A stretch of DNA of 64,000 bases. It comes from Sporosarcina sp. JAI121 (GTDB lineage Bacteria; Bacillota; Bacilli; Bacillales_A; Planococcaceae). Every line of letters starts with the position of its first letter. Within the stretch, counting starts at the first letter, position 1. The stretch covers positions 36,634-100,633 of the forward strand of contig NZ_JACCCL010000004.1 of assembly GCF_013408665.1 (NCBI RefSeq), read 5' to 3'. The notes beneath the pieces are model-generated. The model was not told the DNA's origin. It saw only the letters and a program-made list of their open reading frames with translations, and made no database searches. Of the stretch, positions 16,287-26,058 are shown one piece after another. The position numbers and the translations under genes were made by a program.

Positions 16287-17501
16287 ATGACAAATCATAC
16301 ATTCATACCAATCATTATCGGAACAGACATGAATGCTTACAACATGGCGATATCATTCCATGAGGAGTATGGCATCAAACCAATTTTAGTGGGCAAAGAG
16401 CCTTTATCATTCACAAGTTTAAGTTCAATACCCAAGACGATAGAACTCAACCCGAGGCTGCCTGAAAAACAAGTATTCGTCAGTTTCCTGAAAGAAGTTG
16501 CGGCGAAGTACGCAGAGCCAGGGAAAAAGATGCTCCTAGTCGGGACGAACGATCTTTACGTCCGGATGATCATCGAAAATGCGGACGAGCTGAAAAGTCA
16601 TTTCGTATTCAACTATATCTCGGAGCCGCTTATGAACGATGTGCTCGTTAAATCGAATTTCTATAAGTTGTGTGCCGAACACGGCATCGATGCACCAGCT
16701 ACATATTTCTATTCGTGTCGGGATGAGCAGCCATTTGCGGAAGAAGTCATGTTCCCGATCATCATCAAGCCAAGCAACGGTGTTGAGTATTACAAGAATC
16801 CGTTTGCGGGCATGGAAAAAGTGTACAAAGTCAATTCCTACGAAGAAATCCACACCGTTATTAAAACGATTAAAGCAAGTGGCTATAAAGAAGACCTAAT
16901 TATCCAGGATTATATTCCGGGAGACGATACATATATGTGGGATTCCGTATTCTACATGAACAGCCATGGGAAAGCTGAACTTATCACTTTCGCGCAAGTC
17001 GTCCTGCAAGAGCATACAGTCACTGCAATCGGGAACTATACAGCGCTCATCACCCGATACAATGAAGAGATGATGATGAAGCTGAAAGGTTTCCTGGAAG
17101 CACTGAACTACGTCGGCTATGCGAACTTCGATTTGAAATATGACGAACGTGACGGCAAGTTCAAAGTGTTTGAGGTGAACATACGACAAGGACGTTCAAG
17201 CTATTACATCACTGCTTGTGGTCATAATATGGCGAAGTATCTGGTTGACGATGTCATTCACGGTCAACAGAAAGAGCTGACGTTACTTAATGAAAAATTC
17301 TTGTTCACCGTCGTCCCAAAAATCGTACTAAAGAAATTTGTTTCAAATCCGGAAGTGCTTAAACATGTGAAAGTGTTGCTTCGGAAAGGAAAATACGGCA
17401 ATCCATTGTTTTATAAAAAGGATCGTCATTTCAAGCGTAAACTTTATTTATTTGCAAGACAGATCAATTACTACCGGAAATATAAAAATAGTAAGTGGTG
17501 A
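16287..17501 (+). CDS. ATP-grasp carboxylate-amine ligase, D-aspartate ligase (Aslfm)-like
   Basis: A 404-residue ATP-grasp protein. The start FIPIIIGTDMNAYNMAISF, the central IIQDYIPGDDTYM, the NYVGYANFDLKYDERDGK and FEVNIRQGRSSYY metal/ATP segments, and the tail LFYKKDRHFKRKL all line up, from memory, with the Enterococcus faecium D-aspartate ligase that adds beta-D-Asp to the Lys of the peptidoglycan precursor. Planococcaceae have Lys-D-Asp or Lys-D-Glu type bridges, so a bridge-forming ligase is the likely role. ATG 16287 is chosen because GGAGG lies 4 bases upstream; an earlier TTG overlaps that site. It is monocistronic with its own terminator. Confidence 0.8.
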   Translation: MTNHTFIPIIIGTDMNAYNMAISFHEEYGIKPILVGKEPLSFTSLSSIPKTIELNPRLPEKQVFVSFLKEVAAKYAEPGKKMLLVGTNDLYVRMIIENADELKSHFVFNYISEPLMNDVLVKSNFYKLCAEHGIDAPATYFYSCRDEQPFAEEVMFPIIIKPSNGVEYYKNPFAGMEKVYKVNSYEEIHTVIKTIKASGYKEDLIIQDYIPGDDTYMWDSVFYMNSHGKAELITFAQVVLQEHTVTAIGNYTALITRYNEEMMMKLKGFLEALNYVGYANFDLKYDERDGKFKVFEVNIRQGRSSYYITACGHNMAKYLVDDVIHGQQKELTLLNEKFLFTVVPKIVLKKFVSNPEVLKHVKVLLRKGKYGNPLFYKKDRHFKRKLYLFARQINYYRKYKNSKW

Positions 17502-17503
17502 CG

Positions 17504-17537
17504 AAAACTCCCTATACCAAATGTATAGGGAGTTTTT
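17504..17537 (+). terminator. Terminator after the ATP-grasp ligase
   Basis: Perfect stem AAAACTCCCTATA / TATAGGGAGTTTT with a 7-base loop. Confidence 0.88.
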
Positions 17538-17602
17538 CAGTTGTGATTGAGTTGTCAGAATTAACGCTATATAATTAATGGTAAAAGGAGGATAAATTTG
17601 AA

Positions 17603-18214
17603 ATGAAAAAGTATATGAAGGAATTTGCTGCATTTCCTGATATAACTGTCATGTTTATCATTTTCTTACTATGTGCTACCTTTACTGTGCCTTATGCATT
17701 ACTTTACGGGACATGGATTGCTTTAGTCATTGGGATGTTGACATATGCAACAAGTGAATATATTGTACACCGGTTTTTATTTCACATTAAAACGCCTAAA
17801 AACCCGTTCCTGCTAAAAATGATCAAACGTTTACATTATGATCACCATGTATATCCGGATGATTTGAAATTATTATTTTTGCCCTTATGGTTCAGTATTC
17901 CGGGATTTCTAATTTATTCACTAATCGTTTATTTGAGTACGGGAAGTATCGGATTGACAACAGCATTCGCAACGGGTCTGGTTGCTTATTTTCTCTTTTA
18001 CGAGTGGAAACACTATATTGCACATAAGCCTATTCAGCCTCGCACTCAAATGGGGAAAAATATTAAGAAACACCATCTTCTGCATCACTTTAAAAACGAG
18101 AATTATTGGTTCGGCGTCACTCATACGACATTTGATAAAAGACTTGGAACATTTAAAGAGAATAAGGAAGTGGAGAAGAGTCCGACTGCCCGTAATTTAG
18201 AAAATAGAGGATAG
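17603..18214 (+). CDS. Fatty acid hydroxylase superfamily membrane protein
   Basis: A 203-residue integral membrane protein with the di-iron histidine boxes of the sterol desaturase/fatty acid hydroxylase superfamily: HRFLFH (about 55), HYDHH (about 76), HYIAH (about 139) and HHLLHH (about 158). Two hydrophobic hairpins separate the boxes. Such enzymes hydroxylate or desaturate lipids or carotenoids at the membrane; the substrate cannot be predicted. AAAGGAGG lies upstream of ATG, and a terminator follows. Confidence 0.85.
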   Translation: MKKYMKEFAAFPDITVMFIIFLLCATFTVPYALLYGTWIALVIGMLTYATSEYIVHRFLFHIKTPKNPFLLKMIKRLHYDHHVYPDDLKLLFLPLWFSIPGFLIYSLIVYLSTGSIGLTTAFATGLVAYFLFYEWKHYIAHKPIQPRTQMGKNIKKHHLLHHFKNENYWFGVTHTTFDKRLGTFKENKEVEKSPTARNLENRG

Positions 18215-18218
18215 GATG

Positions 18219-18260
18219 AAAAAGGTTTCCCTGGATGAATCAATCAAGGAAACCTTTTTG
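18219..18260 (+). terminator. Terminator after the fatty acid hydroxylase gene
   Basis: Stem AAAAAGGTTTCC / GGAAACCTTTTT. Confidence 0.85.
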
Positions 18261-18262
18261 AT

Positions 18263-18620
18263 AGACCTACGTACTAGTAGTAAGAAGAAATCTAGTAAAG
18301 TTTATGGCAACTAATTTTCCGAACCTATTTGAGTCAGTTAGTAAAGTTAATTGTGGAATGATTATATATGTTGAACATTTGAATATGTGTGTAAACTGAG
18401 CGGGAGGTATCCCCAAGCGCCGATGCGTGTAAGAAGGTCACTCCATATTCCAATCCAATAAAAGTGGATCTTCCCGGTATCTCAATATCTAATAGATAAA
18501 CTAGCGCAGGCATCTCCAAGTGCCGTAGTACATATCAAGGGATTCCTAACTCCTACTTGTACTTTTTTCATTCTATTGGTAGCACAAATAGACCCAATTA
18601 ATGAAACTGACTAACGATGA
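18263..18620. repeat. Gene-free stretch with two short-form repeat remnants
   Basis: No gene is seen. At 18401-18428 (GGAGGTATCCCCAAGCGCCG) and 18502-18527 (AGCGCAGGCATCTCCAAGTG) are pieces of the long-hairpin repeat in which the hairpin middle is missing and the two ends are joined. Confidence 0.55.
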
Positions 18621-18621
18621 A

Positions 18622-18655
18622 AAGGGACTACAGCCAGCGAGGCTTGTAGTCCCTT
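18622..18655. terminator. Terminator of the minus-strand SDR gene
   Basis: Perfect stem AAGGGACTACA / TGTAGTCCCTT with a 12-base loop, 24 bases beyond the stop of the gene at 18679. Confidence 0.82.
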
Positions 18656-18678
18656 ATATCATTCATTGAAACTTGACC

Positions 18679-19731
18679 TTATACATCGAAATAAGCTTCA
18701 ATGATCAACCGTGTCGTCTGTTCATCCATTACCAAATGATTGACATCAGTTCCTTCAATGAGTTTGCGGGTATTGCTGTCATCAAAATTGAAAGAGCGGC
18801 ATAAATAAGCATTGAATATGCTGATCATGCCATTCAACTTTTCTTCGTCAGCCGTCAGCATGCCTGGTTCAGCATTCTCGATGATTTCCAACTGATTAAA
18901 ATCAAGTGCATTTTTGATAAGTGAAAGCAGCGCATAGTTTGTTGCAGGCGACGGGTTCGTAATGTTATATATTTTACCGGCCTCCGCTTTTCTTGCCGCA
19001 AGTGCTAAAATATCGGCGACGTAATTGACGGGAACCAAATTGGATGTAGATTCTTTGCTCCCAATCACATGGTAAACTATATCGGCCGTGTCCGCAGATC
19101 TTGCGATACGCCGCTTGAACACGTCAAGTGCTCGCATGAAACCGTAGAGAGTAAACTCAGAATCGGCTTCGCCCGTTTCCGAATCGCCAACAATGATCGA
19201 TGGCCGGAAAATCGATATATCCATGTGCTCGGAATAAGAAAGAGCAAGATGTTCGGATTTCACTTTGCTTTCCTCATAGGGATTATGGACATCCTTATCG
19301 ATAGGATAGAGCGCCTCAACGCCATGCGTGCGTTTCCCTACCGTATAGGCTGTACTAATATAGAAGAACCGCTCCACTCCAAATGCTTTCGCCAATTCCA
19401 GTGCGTTTTCCGTGCCATCGTAATTGACCTTAAAGATTTCATCACGTAACTCTTCGTCGAATTTCACAAGAGCCGCAATATGATAAAAAAGGTCGACGTT
19501 GCCTTTTAAATCTTGAATGGCGTCGTCAGAAAGCCCGCAGAGCGGTTGTGTAATATCGCCGGTCAGAAGTTTTATTCTGTCGGCGGCGTTTCCTGAAAGA
19601 CCGGCTACAAGCTTTTCAGCCTTATCCATATCCCGCACCAGGACGAACAATGTATGATCAGTTGTCTCGAGTAGGTTATTCAGTAACTTACCTCCAAGGA
19701 AACCGGTAGAACCTGTTAAGAAAATCGTCAA
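18679..19731 (-). CDS. Extended SDR / NAD(P)-dependent, male-sterility-domain-like oxidoreductase
   Basis: A 350-residue protein with the Rossmann motif TIFLTGSTGFLGGKLL at its start, the conserved FYHIAALVKFDE, the active-site-like STAYTVGKR with a Tyr and a later YEESKVKSE (YxxxK), and a FRPSIIVGDSETGE segment. This pattern is that of fatty acyl-CoA reductase/thioester reductase-like (NAD_binding_4) SDRs. Substrate unknown; reduction of an acyl thioester or a nucleotide sugar is possible. TTG 19729-19731 is preferred because GGAGGG lies 7 bases upstream; the upstream ATG codons overlap that site. Confidence 0.78.
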   Translation of the reverse strand: MTIFLTGSTGFLGGKLLNNLLETTDHTLFVLVRDMDKAEKLVAGLSGNAADRIKLLTGDITQPLCGLSDDAIQDLKGNVDLFYHIAALVKFDEELRDEIFKVNYDGTENALELAKAFGVERFFYISTAYTVGKRTHGVEALYPIDKDVHNPYEESKVKSEHLALSYSEHMDISIFRPSIIVGDSETGEADSEFTLYGFMRALDVFKRRIARSADTADIVYHVIGSKESTSNLVPVNYVADILALAARKAEAGKIYNITNPSPATNYALLSLIKNALDFNQLEIIENAEPGMLTADEEKLNGMISIFNAYLCRSFNFDDSNTRKLIEGTDVNHLVMDEQTTRLIIEAYFDV

Positions 19732-19893
19732 CCTAAATCCCTCCATGAATAGAACGGAAATCAATCCATCCAATTGCTATTCCAATTATCGCATAGGTGG
19801 CCGCTGAAGTGAAAAATTAATGGTTCTATGTTTGAAATGATGCGTTTAGAGGTAAAGATAACGTGGATTCAACATCAAGGAGGACCTAACAGC

Positions 19894-20046
19894 ATGAGAA
19901 AGATAGAGGAAACACAGATGGATCAGAAGAGAGAGGAAATCATCCAGAGACTTGTAAAAGAGGGTGTTTTCAAATTATATGGAAAACAATTATACGAACT
20001 TCCTCTTTACGCACTTATGAAAGCATATATAATACGCACTGAATAA
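19894..20046 (+). CDS. Fbp-family small protein (Fur-regulated basic protein-like)
   Basis: A 50-residue protein. Its core REEIIQRLVKEGVFKLYGKQLYELPLYAL (in two parts around LYGKQLYEL) matches the short Fbp family, in which FbpA/B act with the FsrA small RNA in iron sparing in B. subtilis. CAAGGAGG stands upstream of ATG. I could find no convincing Fur box in the 160 bases upstream, so iron regulation is not shown here. It sits alone, diverging from the SDR gene. Confidence 0.7.
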   Translation: MRKIEETQMDQKREEIIQRLVKEGVFKLYGKQLYELPLYALMKAYIIRTE

Positions 20047-20053
20047 TAGATTT

Positions 20054-20086
20054 CCGGCTGGATTACTCCAATAGCCGGTATTTTTT
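20054..20086 (+). terminator. Terminator after the Fbp-like gene
   Basis: Stem CCGGCT / AGCCGG followed by TATTTTTT. Confidence 0.75.
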
Positions 20087-20161
20087 ATATAGTATGATTG
20101 ATGATTATGCAATTGAGGTAAACTACTATAATGAAAGCTAACAGTAGACGGGGGTAATGGG

Positions 20162-21613
20162 ATGTTAGATAACAAATTGAAAAAACTTCAAAGTGATTGG
20201 CTCGATGAAGCAACAATATCTGCGATGCAGGTGAAAATAAGCAAGGGGGAATTAACGTCCGAAGAACTTACGTTCATGTATATTGACACGATTTCAAATA
20301 GAAATAAAAATGTGAATGCAGTGTTGGAATTGAATCCGGAAGCTGTGCAAATTGCTAGGGCACTTGACGTGGAAAGGTGTGAAAAAGGGCCGCGTTCACT
20401 TCTTCACGGTATTCCGGTTTTACTGAAAGACAATATGGGAACGAAGGATATGATGCATACGAGTTGCGGTTCCTTGGCATTAAAGGATTATTATGCAGTA
20501 GAAGACGCATTTCTCGTCAAGAAATTGCGTGCAGCGGGTGCGGTCATTCTTGGGAAGACGAATATGACGGAGTGGGCTAACTTCATGTCGGACCGGATGA
20601 CGAACGGCTGGAGTTCGCGCGGGGGGCAAGTGAATAATCCCTATGGCTTATTCGATGTCGGCGGATCAAGCTCGGGCGCCGGAGCCGCTATCGCAGCGAA
20701 TATGGCCGCTGTAGCAATCGGTACAGAGACCACAGGGTCAATTCTCAATCCATCGGCCCAAAACTCGCTTGTCGGTATTAAGCCGACTGTTGGGGCGATC
20801 AGCCGTACAGGTGTAATACCGCTTTCATACACACAAGATACACCGGGACCTATGGCAAGGACTGTACATGATGCAGCAATCACGTTCGGGCTGATGGTCG
20901 GTTCAGATCCTGATGACCTGGTAACTCAAGAGTCATCTCGCTTGAACAAAATCGATTGGATATCCATCCTGGATGAAAGAGCGCTTGAAGGTGTACGTCT
21001 TGGAGTGGCGCGCTCGATTTTTGAACGGGAAGCTTCGACGGAACGGTTAGCTCTTTTTGACGCTGCCCTTACACAATTGAAAGCGGCAGGCGCGGTCATC
21101 ATCGATGATATTGACCTTGGCACAATGGAAAATGATCTCGGTTATAACGTGCTTCTTTATGAATTCAAGGCGGCGCTGAATGCTTATCTTGGAAAAACAC
21201 CGATGACAAATCCAATCCGTACATTGGCTGATATCATCCGTTTCAATAATGAAAATGCGGAAGAAACATTGAAATTTGGTCAAGTGATGCTGGAAAAAGT
21301 TGAACGGACTAGCGGAACACTGACAGAACGTGCATATATCGAGGCACTTCTTCGAAATCGTCATTTGGCAGCCGACATTGCACTTGGTAAGGCGCTGGAA
21401 GAGCACAATGTTCAAGCGCTTGTATTCCCCCAGGATCATGGGTGCAGCTTTGGAGCGGCGGCGGGATATCCATCCGTTACCGTTCCCGCGGCTTTTTCCG
21501 ACGCAGGCGAACCGTTCGGCATTACGTTTTCAGGAAAAGCATTTACGGAACCTGATTTGATCAGTTTTGCCTATGCATTCGAACAACGCGTCATGGCGAG
21601 GCGGAAACCTTAA
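20162..21613 (+). CDS. Amidase signature family hydrolase
   Basis: A 483-residue amidase-signature enzyme. The catalytic Lys lies in GIPVLLKDNM, the cis-Ser and nucleophile Ser in GGSSSGAGAAIAANMAAVAIGTE (about residue 165-185, the signature core), and the substrate-pocket segment ends PGPMARTV. Such enzymes hydrolyse diverse amides and differ from GatA in lacking partner genes; this gene has no gatB/C neighbours. The substrate is unknown. GGGGGT precedes ATG. Confidence 0.87.
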   Translation: MLDNKLKKLQSDWLDEATISAMQVKISKGELTSEELTFMYIDTISNRNKNVNAVLELNPEAVQIARALDVERCEKGPRSLLHGIPVLLKDNMGTKDMMHTSCGSLALKDYYAVEDAFLVKKLRAAGAVILGKTNMTEWANFMSDRMTNGWSSRGGQVNNPYGLFDVGGSSSGAGAAIAANMAAVAIGTETTGSILNPSAQNSLVGIKPTVGAISRTGVIPLSYTQDTPGPMARTVHDAAITFGLMVGSDPDDLVTQESSRLNKIDWISILDERALEGVRLGVARSIFEREASTERLALFDAALTQLKAAGAVIIDDIDLGTMENDLGYNVLLYEFKAALNAYLGKTPMTNPIRTLADIIRFNNENAEETLKFGQVMLEKVERTSGTLTERAYIEALLRNRHLAADIALGKALEEHNVQALVFPQDHGCSFGAAAGYPSVTVPAAFSDAGEPFGITFSGKAFTEPDLISFAYAFEQRVMARRKP

Positions 21614-21690
21614 TCAGTTTTGTCAGAAATAGCGTGTACAGGAGCCTATTATGATAAACTGAAAGGAATAGAGTGAAGGTGGGGATCAAG

Positions 21691-22833
21691 ATGTCCTTCT
21701 TAGAAAATATGGACGATGTATTTAAAGAGAAATGGAAATTTGAATATGAAATGCCGATCCAGGAGAAATTGATTCCTGAAATGCTGGCAGGTAAAGATAT
21801 TGTGGCAGAGTCACCGACGGGATCGGGGAAGACACTTGCATTTGTATTGCCGCTTTTTCAATTGGTCGATGGCGATAAAAAACAGACGCAGGCGCTGATC
21901 ATTACTCCGTCGCAGGAGCTGTCCATGCAAATCGTTAACGTTATAAGGGAATGGATAGCAGGGACAAGTATCACTGTTACACAATTAATCGGCGGGGCTA
22001 ATATGCAGAGGCAGATTGAGCAGCTGAAGAAAAAACCTACGATCGTTGTCGGGACACCTGGTCGATTGGCAGAACTAATCAAAGTGAAAAAGTTGAAAAT
22101 GCATGATATCCGTCATATTGTTCTCGATGAAGGCGATCAACTTTTGGCACGTGATCATCGTGTTGTTGTGAAAAATATGATTGAGGCGGCAAATCCGGAA
22201 AGACAAGTTGTTGCTGTATCTGCAACACTTACGGATGAAATCGAACTAGTCGCCAACAATTTCATGACCGATCCAATCCGGATACAAGTCGGAGCCGAAG
22301 AGATGCCAAAATCGGGCAAAGTCACTCATTCGTTTGTGAAAACGGATGTGCGGGACAAAACAGACGTATTACGCGGAATTTCCTATTTGAAGGGGATACG
22401 TGCGCTGGCATTCATTAACAATGTGGATCAGCTACGCATGAAAGAAATGAAACTTAAATATAACGAAGCACCGGTTTCGGTTCTTCATTCAGAAATGACG
22501 AAATTTGAGAGACAGCAAACGTTGGATAAATTCCGTAAAGGCGAGTTGCGGATTCTGATAGCGACAGATCTCGCTGCACGGGGGCTGGATATTGAAGGCT
22601 TAACGCATGTCATCCACGTTGACGTGCCACATACAGTCGAACAATACCTGCATCGGTCGGGGAGAACGGGACGTGCAGGGGCAGACGGTGAAGTGTTGAC
22701 ATTACTGTCATACGCTGAAGAGCGGGATTACCGCAAGTTGACAAAAGGGATTAAAACGGTCCAGAAAATGTGGTATAAAGGCCAGTTGATAGAAGGTAAT
22801 TCGAAAACGGTCGCAACAACTAAAAAGAAATAA
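21691..22833 (+). CDS. DEAD-box RNA helicase (YfmL-like)
   Basis: A 380-residue helicase with motifs in order: Q-motif (MPIQEKLIPE), I (ESPTGSGKT), Ia, II LDEGDQ (DEGD rather than DEAD), III SAT, IV, V (IATDLAARGLD) and VI HRSGRTGR. It lacks a long C-terminal extension. Size and motif II variation match the short YfmL/CshC-type helicases of Bacilli implicated in 50S ribosome assembly and cold growth. ATG 21691 is chosen over GTG 21673 because the site GAAGGTGGGG lies between them. Monocistronic. Confidence 0.88.
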   Translation: MSFLENMDDVFKEKWKFEYEMPIQEKLIPEMLAGKDIVAESPTGSGKTLAFVLPLFQLVDGDKKQTQALIITPSQELSMQIVNVIREWIAGTSITVTQLIGGANMQRQIEQLKKKPTIVVGTPGRLAELIKVKKLKMHDIRHIVLDEGDQLLARDHRVVVKNMIEAANPERQVVAVSATLTDEIELVANNFMTDPIRIQVGAEEMPKSGKVTHSFVKTDVRDKTDVLRGISYLKGIRALAFINNVDQLRMKEMKLKYNEAPVSVLHSEMTKFERQQTLDKFRKGELRILIATDLAARGLDIEGLTHVIHVDVPHTVEQYLHRSGRTGRAGADGEVLTLLSYAEERDYRKLTKGIKTVQKMWYKGQLIEGNSKTVATTKKK

Positions 22834-22837
22834 GAAA

Positions 22838-22887
22838 AAGAGCTGCCCAGGAATCCAAGTATATTGGATCTCTAGGGGCAGCCTTTT
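22838..22887. terminator. Bidirectional terminator between helicase and map
   Basis: AGCTGCCC / GGGGCAGCC arms around an inner hairpin GATCC/GGATC, flanked by A-rich and T-rich ends, between converging genes. Confidence 0.78.
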
Positions 22888-22897
22888 AAGTTATTGG

Positions 22898-23677
<780 letters not shown>

Positions 23678-23707
23678 TCATACCATACTATATCATAATG
23701 AGCTGAA

Positions 23708-23745
23708 CAAAAAAGCCTGCAAACAATAAAATCGTTTGCAGACTG
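23708..23745 (-). terminator. Terminator of the 38-residue gene
   Basis: On the minus strand GTCTGCAAACG pairs with TGTTTGCAGGC and is followed by six Ts. Confidence 0.8.
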
Positions 23746-23750
23746 TCAAA

Positions 23751-23867
23751 TCATTTTCTTTGAATTGCGGTTTTTGTAGTTTTTTTATCGGACATCATTT
23801 TTTTGATAATCGGATAAACAATGGGTGCAAATTTAATGGCGGTTTTCACTAATCGGCCAATCTTCAT
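23751..23867 (-). CDS. Small basic protein, 38 residues
   Basis: A short frame beginning MKIGRLVKTAIKFAPIVYP, with a mildly hydrophobic amphipathic helix followed by a strongly basic tail (KKMMSDKKTTKTAIQRK). The translation signals are good (TAGGAGTG, 7 bases before ATG), and an independent terminator follows directly, so it is probably expressed. No family recognised; small cationic proteins of this type are common near housekeeping genes in Planococcaceae. Confidence 0.6.
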   Translation of the reverse strand: MKIGRLVKTAIKFAPIVYPIIKKMMSDKKTTKTAIQRK

Positions 23868-23930
23868 AAATGTTCACTCCTAAATATAGCGTTTCTTATT
23901 TCATCCCCGCAAAACCCGTTTTGTAAACAT

Positions 23931-24272
23931 TCATCTCAACACCTTGACGCCTTGAAACACGTTCCAAATAACTATGGCTAGGAATAGAAGAGCATAAACA
24001 AGCATAAAAATGACTGGCGTCAGTTGCCAAAAGCCGAAATTGCCGCTGGGCATCCCATCAATGGTGCCTGTCATGGAAAACATTGAAAAAGAAAATATGA
24101 CAAATCCCGCAATTAGAAGAATGACGGGAACTAGATGTGATACCAACGAGCGTTTCGCATGGGATTTTACTTCCCGGTCATCCGTAACGAAATAAACGAT
24201 GACGGGTAGGAGCAAAGGAGAGAAGAAGACGCTGAAATAGCATAGAGCAGCCAAAATTTTACTGTTCATCAT
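23931..24272 (-). CDS. DUF4870 family membrane protein
   Basis: A 113-residue protein with three predicted helices. The first ends with the DUF4870 signature FFSPLLLPVIVYFVTDDREV, followed by the polar SHAKRSLVSHLVP. The C-terminal helix ends in FQGVKVLR. DUF4870 proteins are small membrane proteins without assigned function. GGAGGG precedes the double ATG. Confidence 0.85.
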   Translation of the reverse strand: MMNSKILAALCYFSVFFSPLLLPVIVYFVTDDREVKSHAKRSLVSHLVPVILLIAGFVIFSFSMFSMTGTIDGMPSGNFGFWQLTPVIFMLVYALLFLAIVIWNVFQGVKVLR

Positions 24273-24383
24273 GTGAATCCCTCCAATTAACTTTTACTAT
24301 ATACAATGATTACAATACCTCTTAATCATCTTGCTTAAAGGTTTCCCATCTTATACAATGAATTAGACAACTAAATTACTGGA

Positions 24384-24471
24384 ACCACAAGGGGTGCCTA
24401 TTTCGGCTGAGATTGGACGCATTGTCCTGACCCTTAGAACCTGTAAGATTATTCTTGCGTAGGAATGTGGA
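24384..24471 (+). ncRNA. TPP riboswitch (THI element)
   Basis: Conserved core elements appear in order: P1 arm CCACA, GGGGTGCC, GGCTGAGATT, GACCCTTAGAACCTG and the closing arm TGTGG. It lies 90 bases upstream of thiT. A -10-like TATACA with a TTGCTT 16 bases upstream (about 24330-24357) gives the promoter. Binding thiamine pyrophosphate should terminate transcription at the hairpin near 24478-24518. Confidence 0.96.
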
Positions 24472-24477
24472 TGGAAA

Positions 24478-24519
24478 TTGACATATTCGATGTCCCATTC
24501 TGTTCGGGATGTCTTTTTT
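24478..24519 (+). terminator. Riboswitch expression-platform terminator
   Basis: GACAT...CCC pairs with GGGATGTC, followed by seven Ts, between the TPP aptamer and the thiT ribosome binding site. Confidence 0.7.
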
Positions 24520-24559
24520 TATGCCCGTATCTTACGCGTAACTGGTAGGAGGAGGAGTT

Positions 24560-25120
24560 ATGTTGGAACGGAAAAAACTGCAACTTTTACTTGAGGTGGC
24601 TATTTTAGGAGCAATTTCATTTGTACTCGATAAAATCGGGTTTTCAATGCCTCAAGGTGGATCCATTACGCTGTCGATGCTTCCGATTATCGTCATGGCA
24701 TTCAGGTGGGGGATAATTGGCGGAATGCTGACCGGTTTTGTCAGCGGTTTATTGCAGCTGATGATGGGCGGTTATGTGTTTAACGCTATACAGGCGGCGC
24801 TTGATTATTTCGTGGCATATACACTCGTCGGTCTAGCCGGCGTCACACTGGCATGGCTGTTAAGTAGTAAAGCGAATGGCAATAAAGGATCGATGGTGGC
24901 GGCAATCGTCGTTGGTACAATAATCGGCGGACTTCTACGCTATCTGATCCATTTCATCGGCGGAATCGTTTTCTTTGCATCTTACGCTCCCGAAGGACAG
25001 CCGGTATGGATTTATTCACTTGTATACAATGGAAGTTACATGATACCAGCAATAATTTTGTCAGCAATTGTTACAGCATTTTTATTCACCTCGGCTCCGC
25101 GCCTCCTTCAACGTAAATAA
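24560..25120 (+). CDS. thiT: Thiamine ECF transporter S-component
   Basis: A 186-residue six-helix membrane protein. It shows the ThiT pattern: an N-terminal EVAILGAISFVLD helix, then QGGSITLSMLPIIVMAFRWG (the loop lining the thiamine pocket, in the form GSITLSMLPI), and the later NAIQAALDYFVAYTLVGLAG. It captures thiamine and docks with the shared EcfAA'T energising module. A TPP riboswitch upstream confirms the substrate. GGAGGAGG precedes ATG. Confidence 0.96.
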   Translation: MLERKKLQLLLEVAILGAISFVLDKIGFSMPQGGSITLSMLPIIVMAFRWGIIGGMLTGFVSGLLQLMMGGYVFNAIQAALDYFVAYTLVGLAGVTLAWLLSSKANGNKGSMVAAIVVGTIIGGLLRYLIHFIGGIVFFASYAPEGQPVWIYSLVYNGSYMIPAIILSAIVTAFLFTSAPRLLQRK

Positions 25121-25161
25121 AAATCGCCGTTCTTCCAGATATGGGAGAACGGCGATTTTTT
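25119..25161. terminator. Bidirectional terminator between thiT and the TspO-like gene
   Basis: Perfect stem AAAATCGCCGTTCT / AGAACGGCGATTTT with flanking A and T runs. Confidence 0.9.
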
Positions 25162-25894
25162 AGTTGGAAGGTGTAAGCGTTTTTCTGGAGAAGAAGATAA
25201 AAGCTGCAATCGAAGCGGCCAGAAAAAGGGCCGCGGCGGAAACGAACAATTCGTCTGCACCATTTTTCACAGCGATACCTACAAATGCCCACATGAAGAC
25301 AAGATTCATCGCGATATCCGCATGGTGGTATAAGAAGTGAAGCGCGATTGCAGTAGCGATTGTTAAGTAAATGACGGTCCATAAAGGCGTGCTAAGCCCC
25401 CAGCCGGACCACTCATTCAGTGTCAGTACATAACTGATATTTGCGATTGTCGCGACAAAAGTCCATCCGAGGTATAAGGCAATCGGTATTCTTCCGTAAA
25501 AATGATTATTCCTATTGGGGTACGTAAAGTAAATGGTCAATAGCGTTAGAAGAAGTGCCGCCATAATAACAATCGTCCATTCAAAATAACCGAAATGCCA
25601 TAGCAGAATCCAGGCTATATTAAACAGACAGCTGAGTATATATAGAATAGCCCTTCGGTTGAACAAAGCATGTTCAATGTTTTTTTTGTTCTGTTTGAAG
25701 CCATAAAGCCATATTGCAAGAAATAGATAGATAATTGCCCAGATGGAAAAGACGTAATCGGCAGGTGTAAAGAGCACCGGTAAACTATTTGATATTTCTC
25801 CAGTCGTTTTTCCGTTGAAAGGTACTATGTTCGCTGCTGCATTGACGATGATGACTGCAATGAGCGAAAGAGTCATGAGTGTAAGTCTAAACAT
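25160..25894 (-). CDS. TspO/MBR-related tryptophan-rich membrane protein
   Basis: A 244-residue protein with about seven hydrophobic helices, rich in Trp and Tyr. It contains FTPADYVFSIWAIIYLFLA (the P-x-x-x-F-x-x-x-W core of the TspO superfamily) and NIAWILLWHFGYFEW. It is longer than classic five-helix TspO, as in the Firmicute DUF-type relatives. The ligand is unknown; porphyrin or sterol-like binding is known for true TspO. AGGAGG precedes the ATG. Confidence 0.72.
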   Translation of the reverse strand: MFRLTLMTLSLIAVIIVNAAANIVPFNGKTTGEISNSLPVLFTPADYVFSIWAIIYLFLAIWLYGFKQNKKNIEHALFNRRAILYILSCLFNIAWILLWHFGYFEWTIVIMAALLLTLLTIYFTYPNRNNHFYGRIPIALYLGWTFVATIANISYVLTLNEWSGWGLSTPLWTVIYLTIATAIALHFLYHHADIAMNLVFMWAFVGIAVKNGADELFVSAAALFLAASIAAFIFFSRKTLTPSN

Positions 25895-26058
25895 ATATAA
25901 ATCCTCCTATTGAACAGTATACAGAGGAAAAGTGGCGCCTGCGAAGGAAAGTATGAAACTTTCGTCACAAATGCATTATTTCGCATGCCGAAGATACATG
26001 TTATAATCAAGAGGTGTTTTTGGAAAATTTAGAATGGAATATACGAGGGGGAATTGAA

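Noticed and set aside
19740..19893. Fur box upstream of the Fbp-like gene
   Set aside because: No stretch close to the 7-1-7 pattern was found, although the family is Fur-controlled in B. subtilis.
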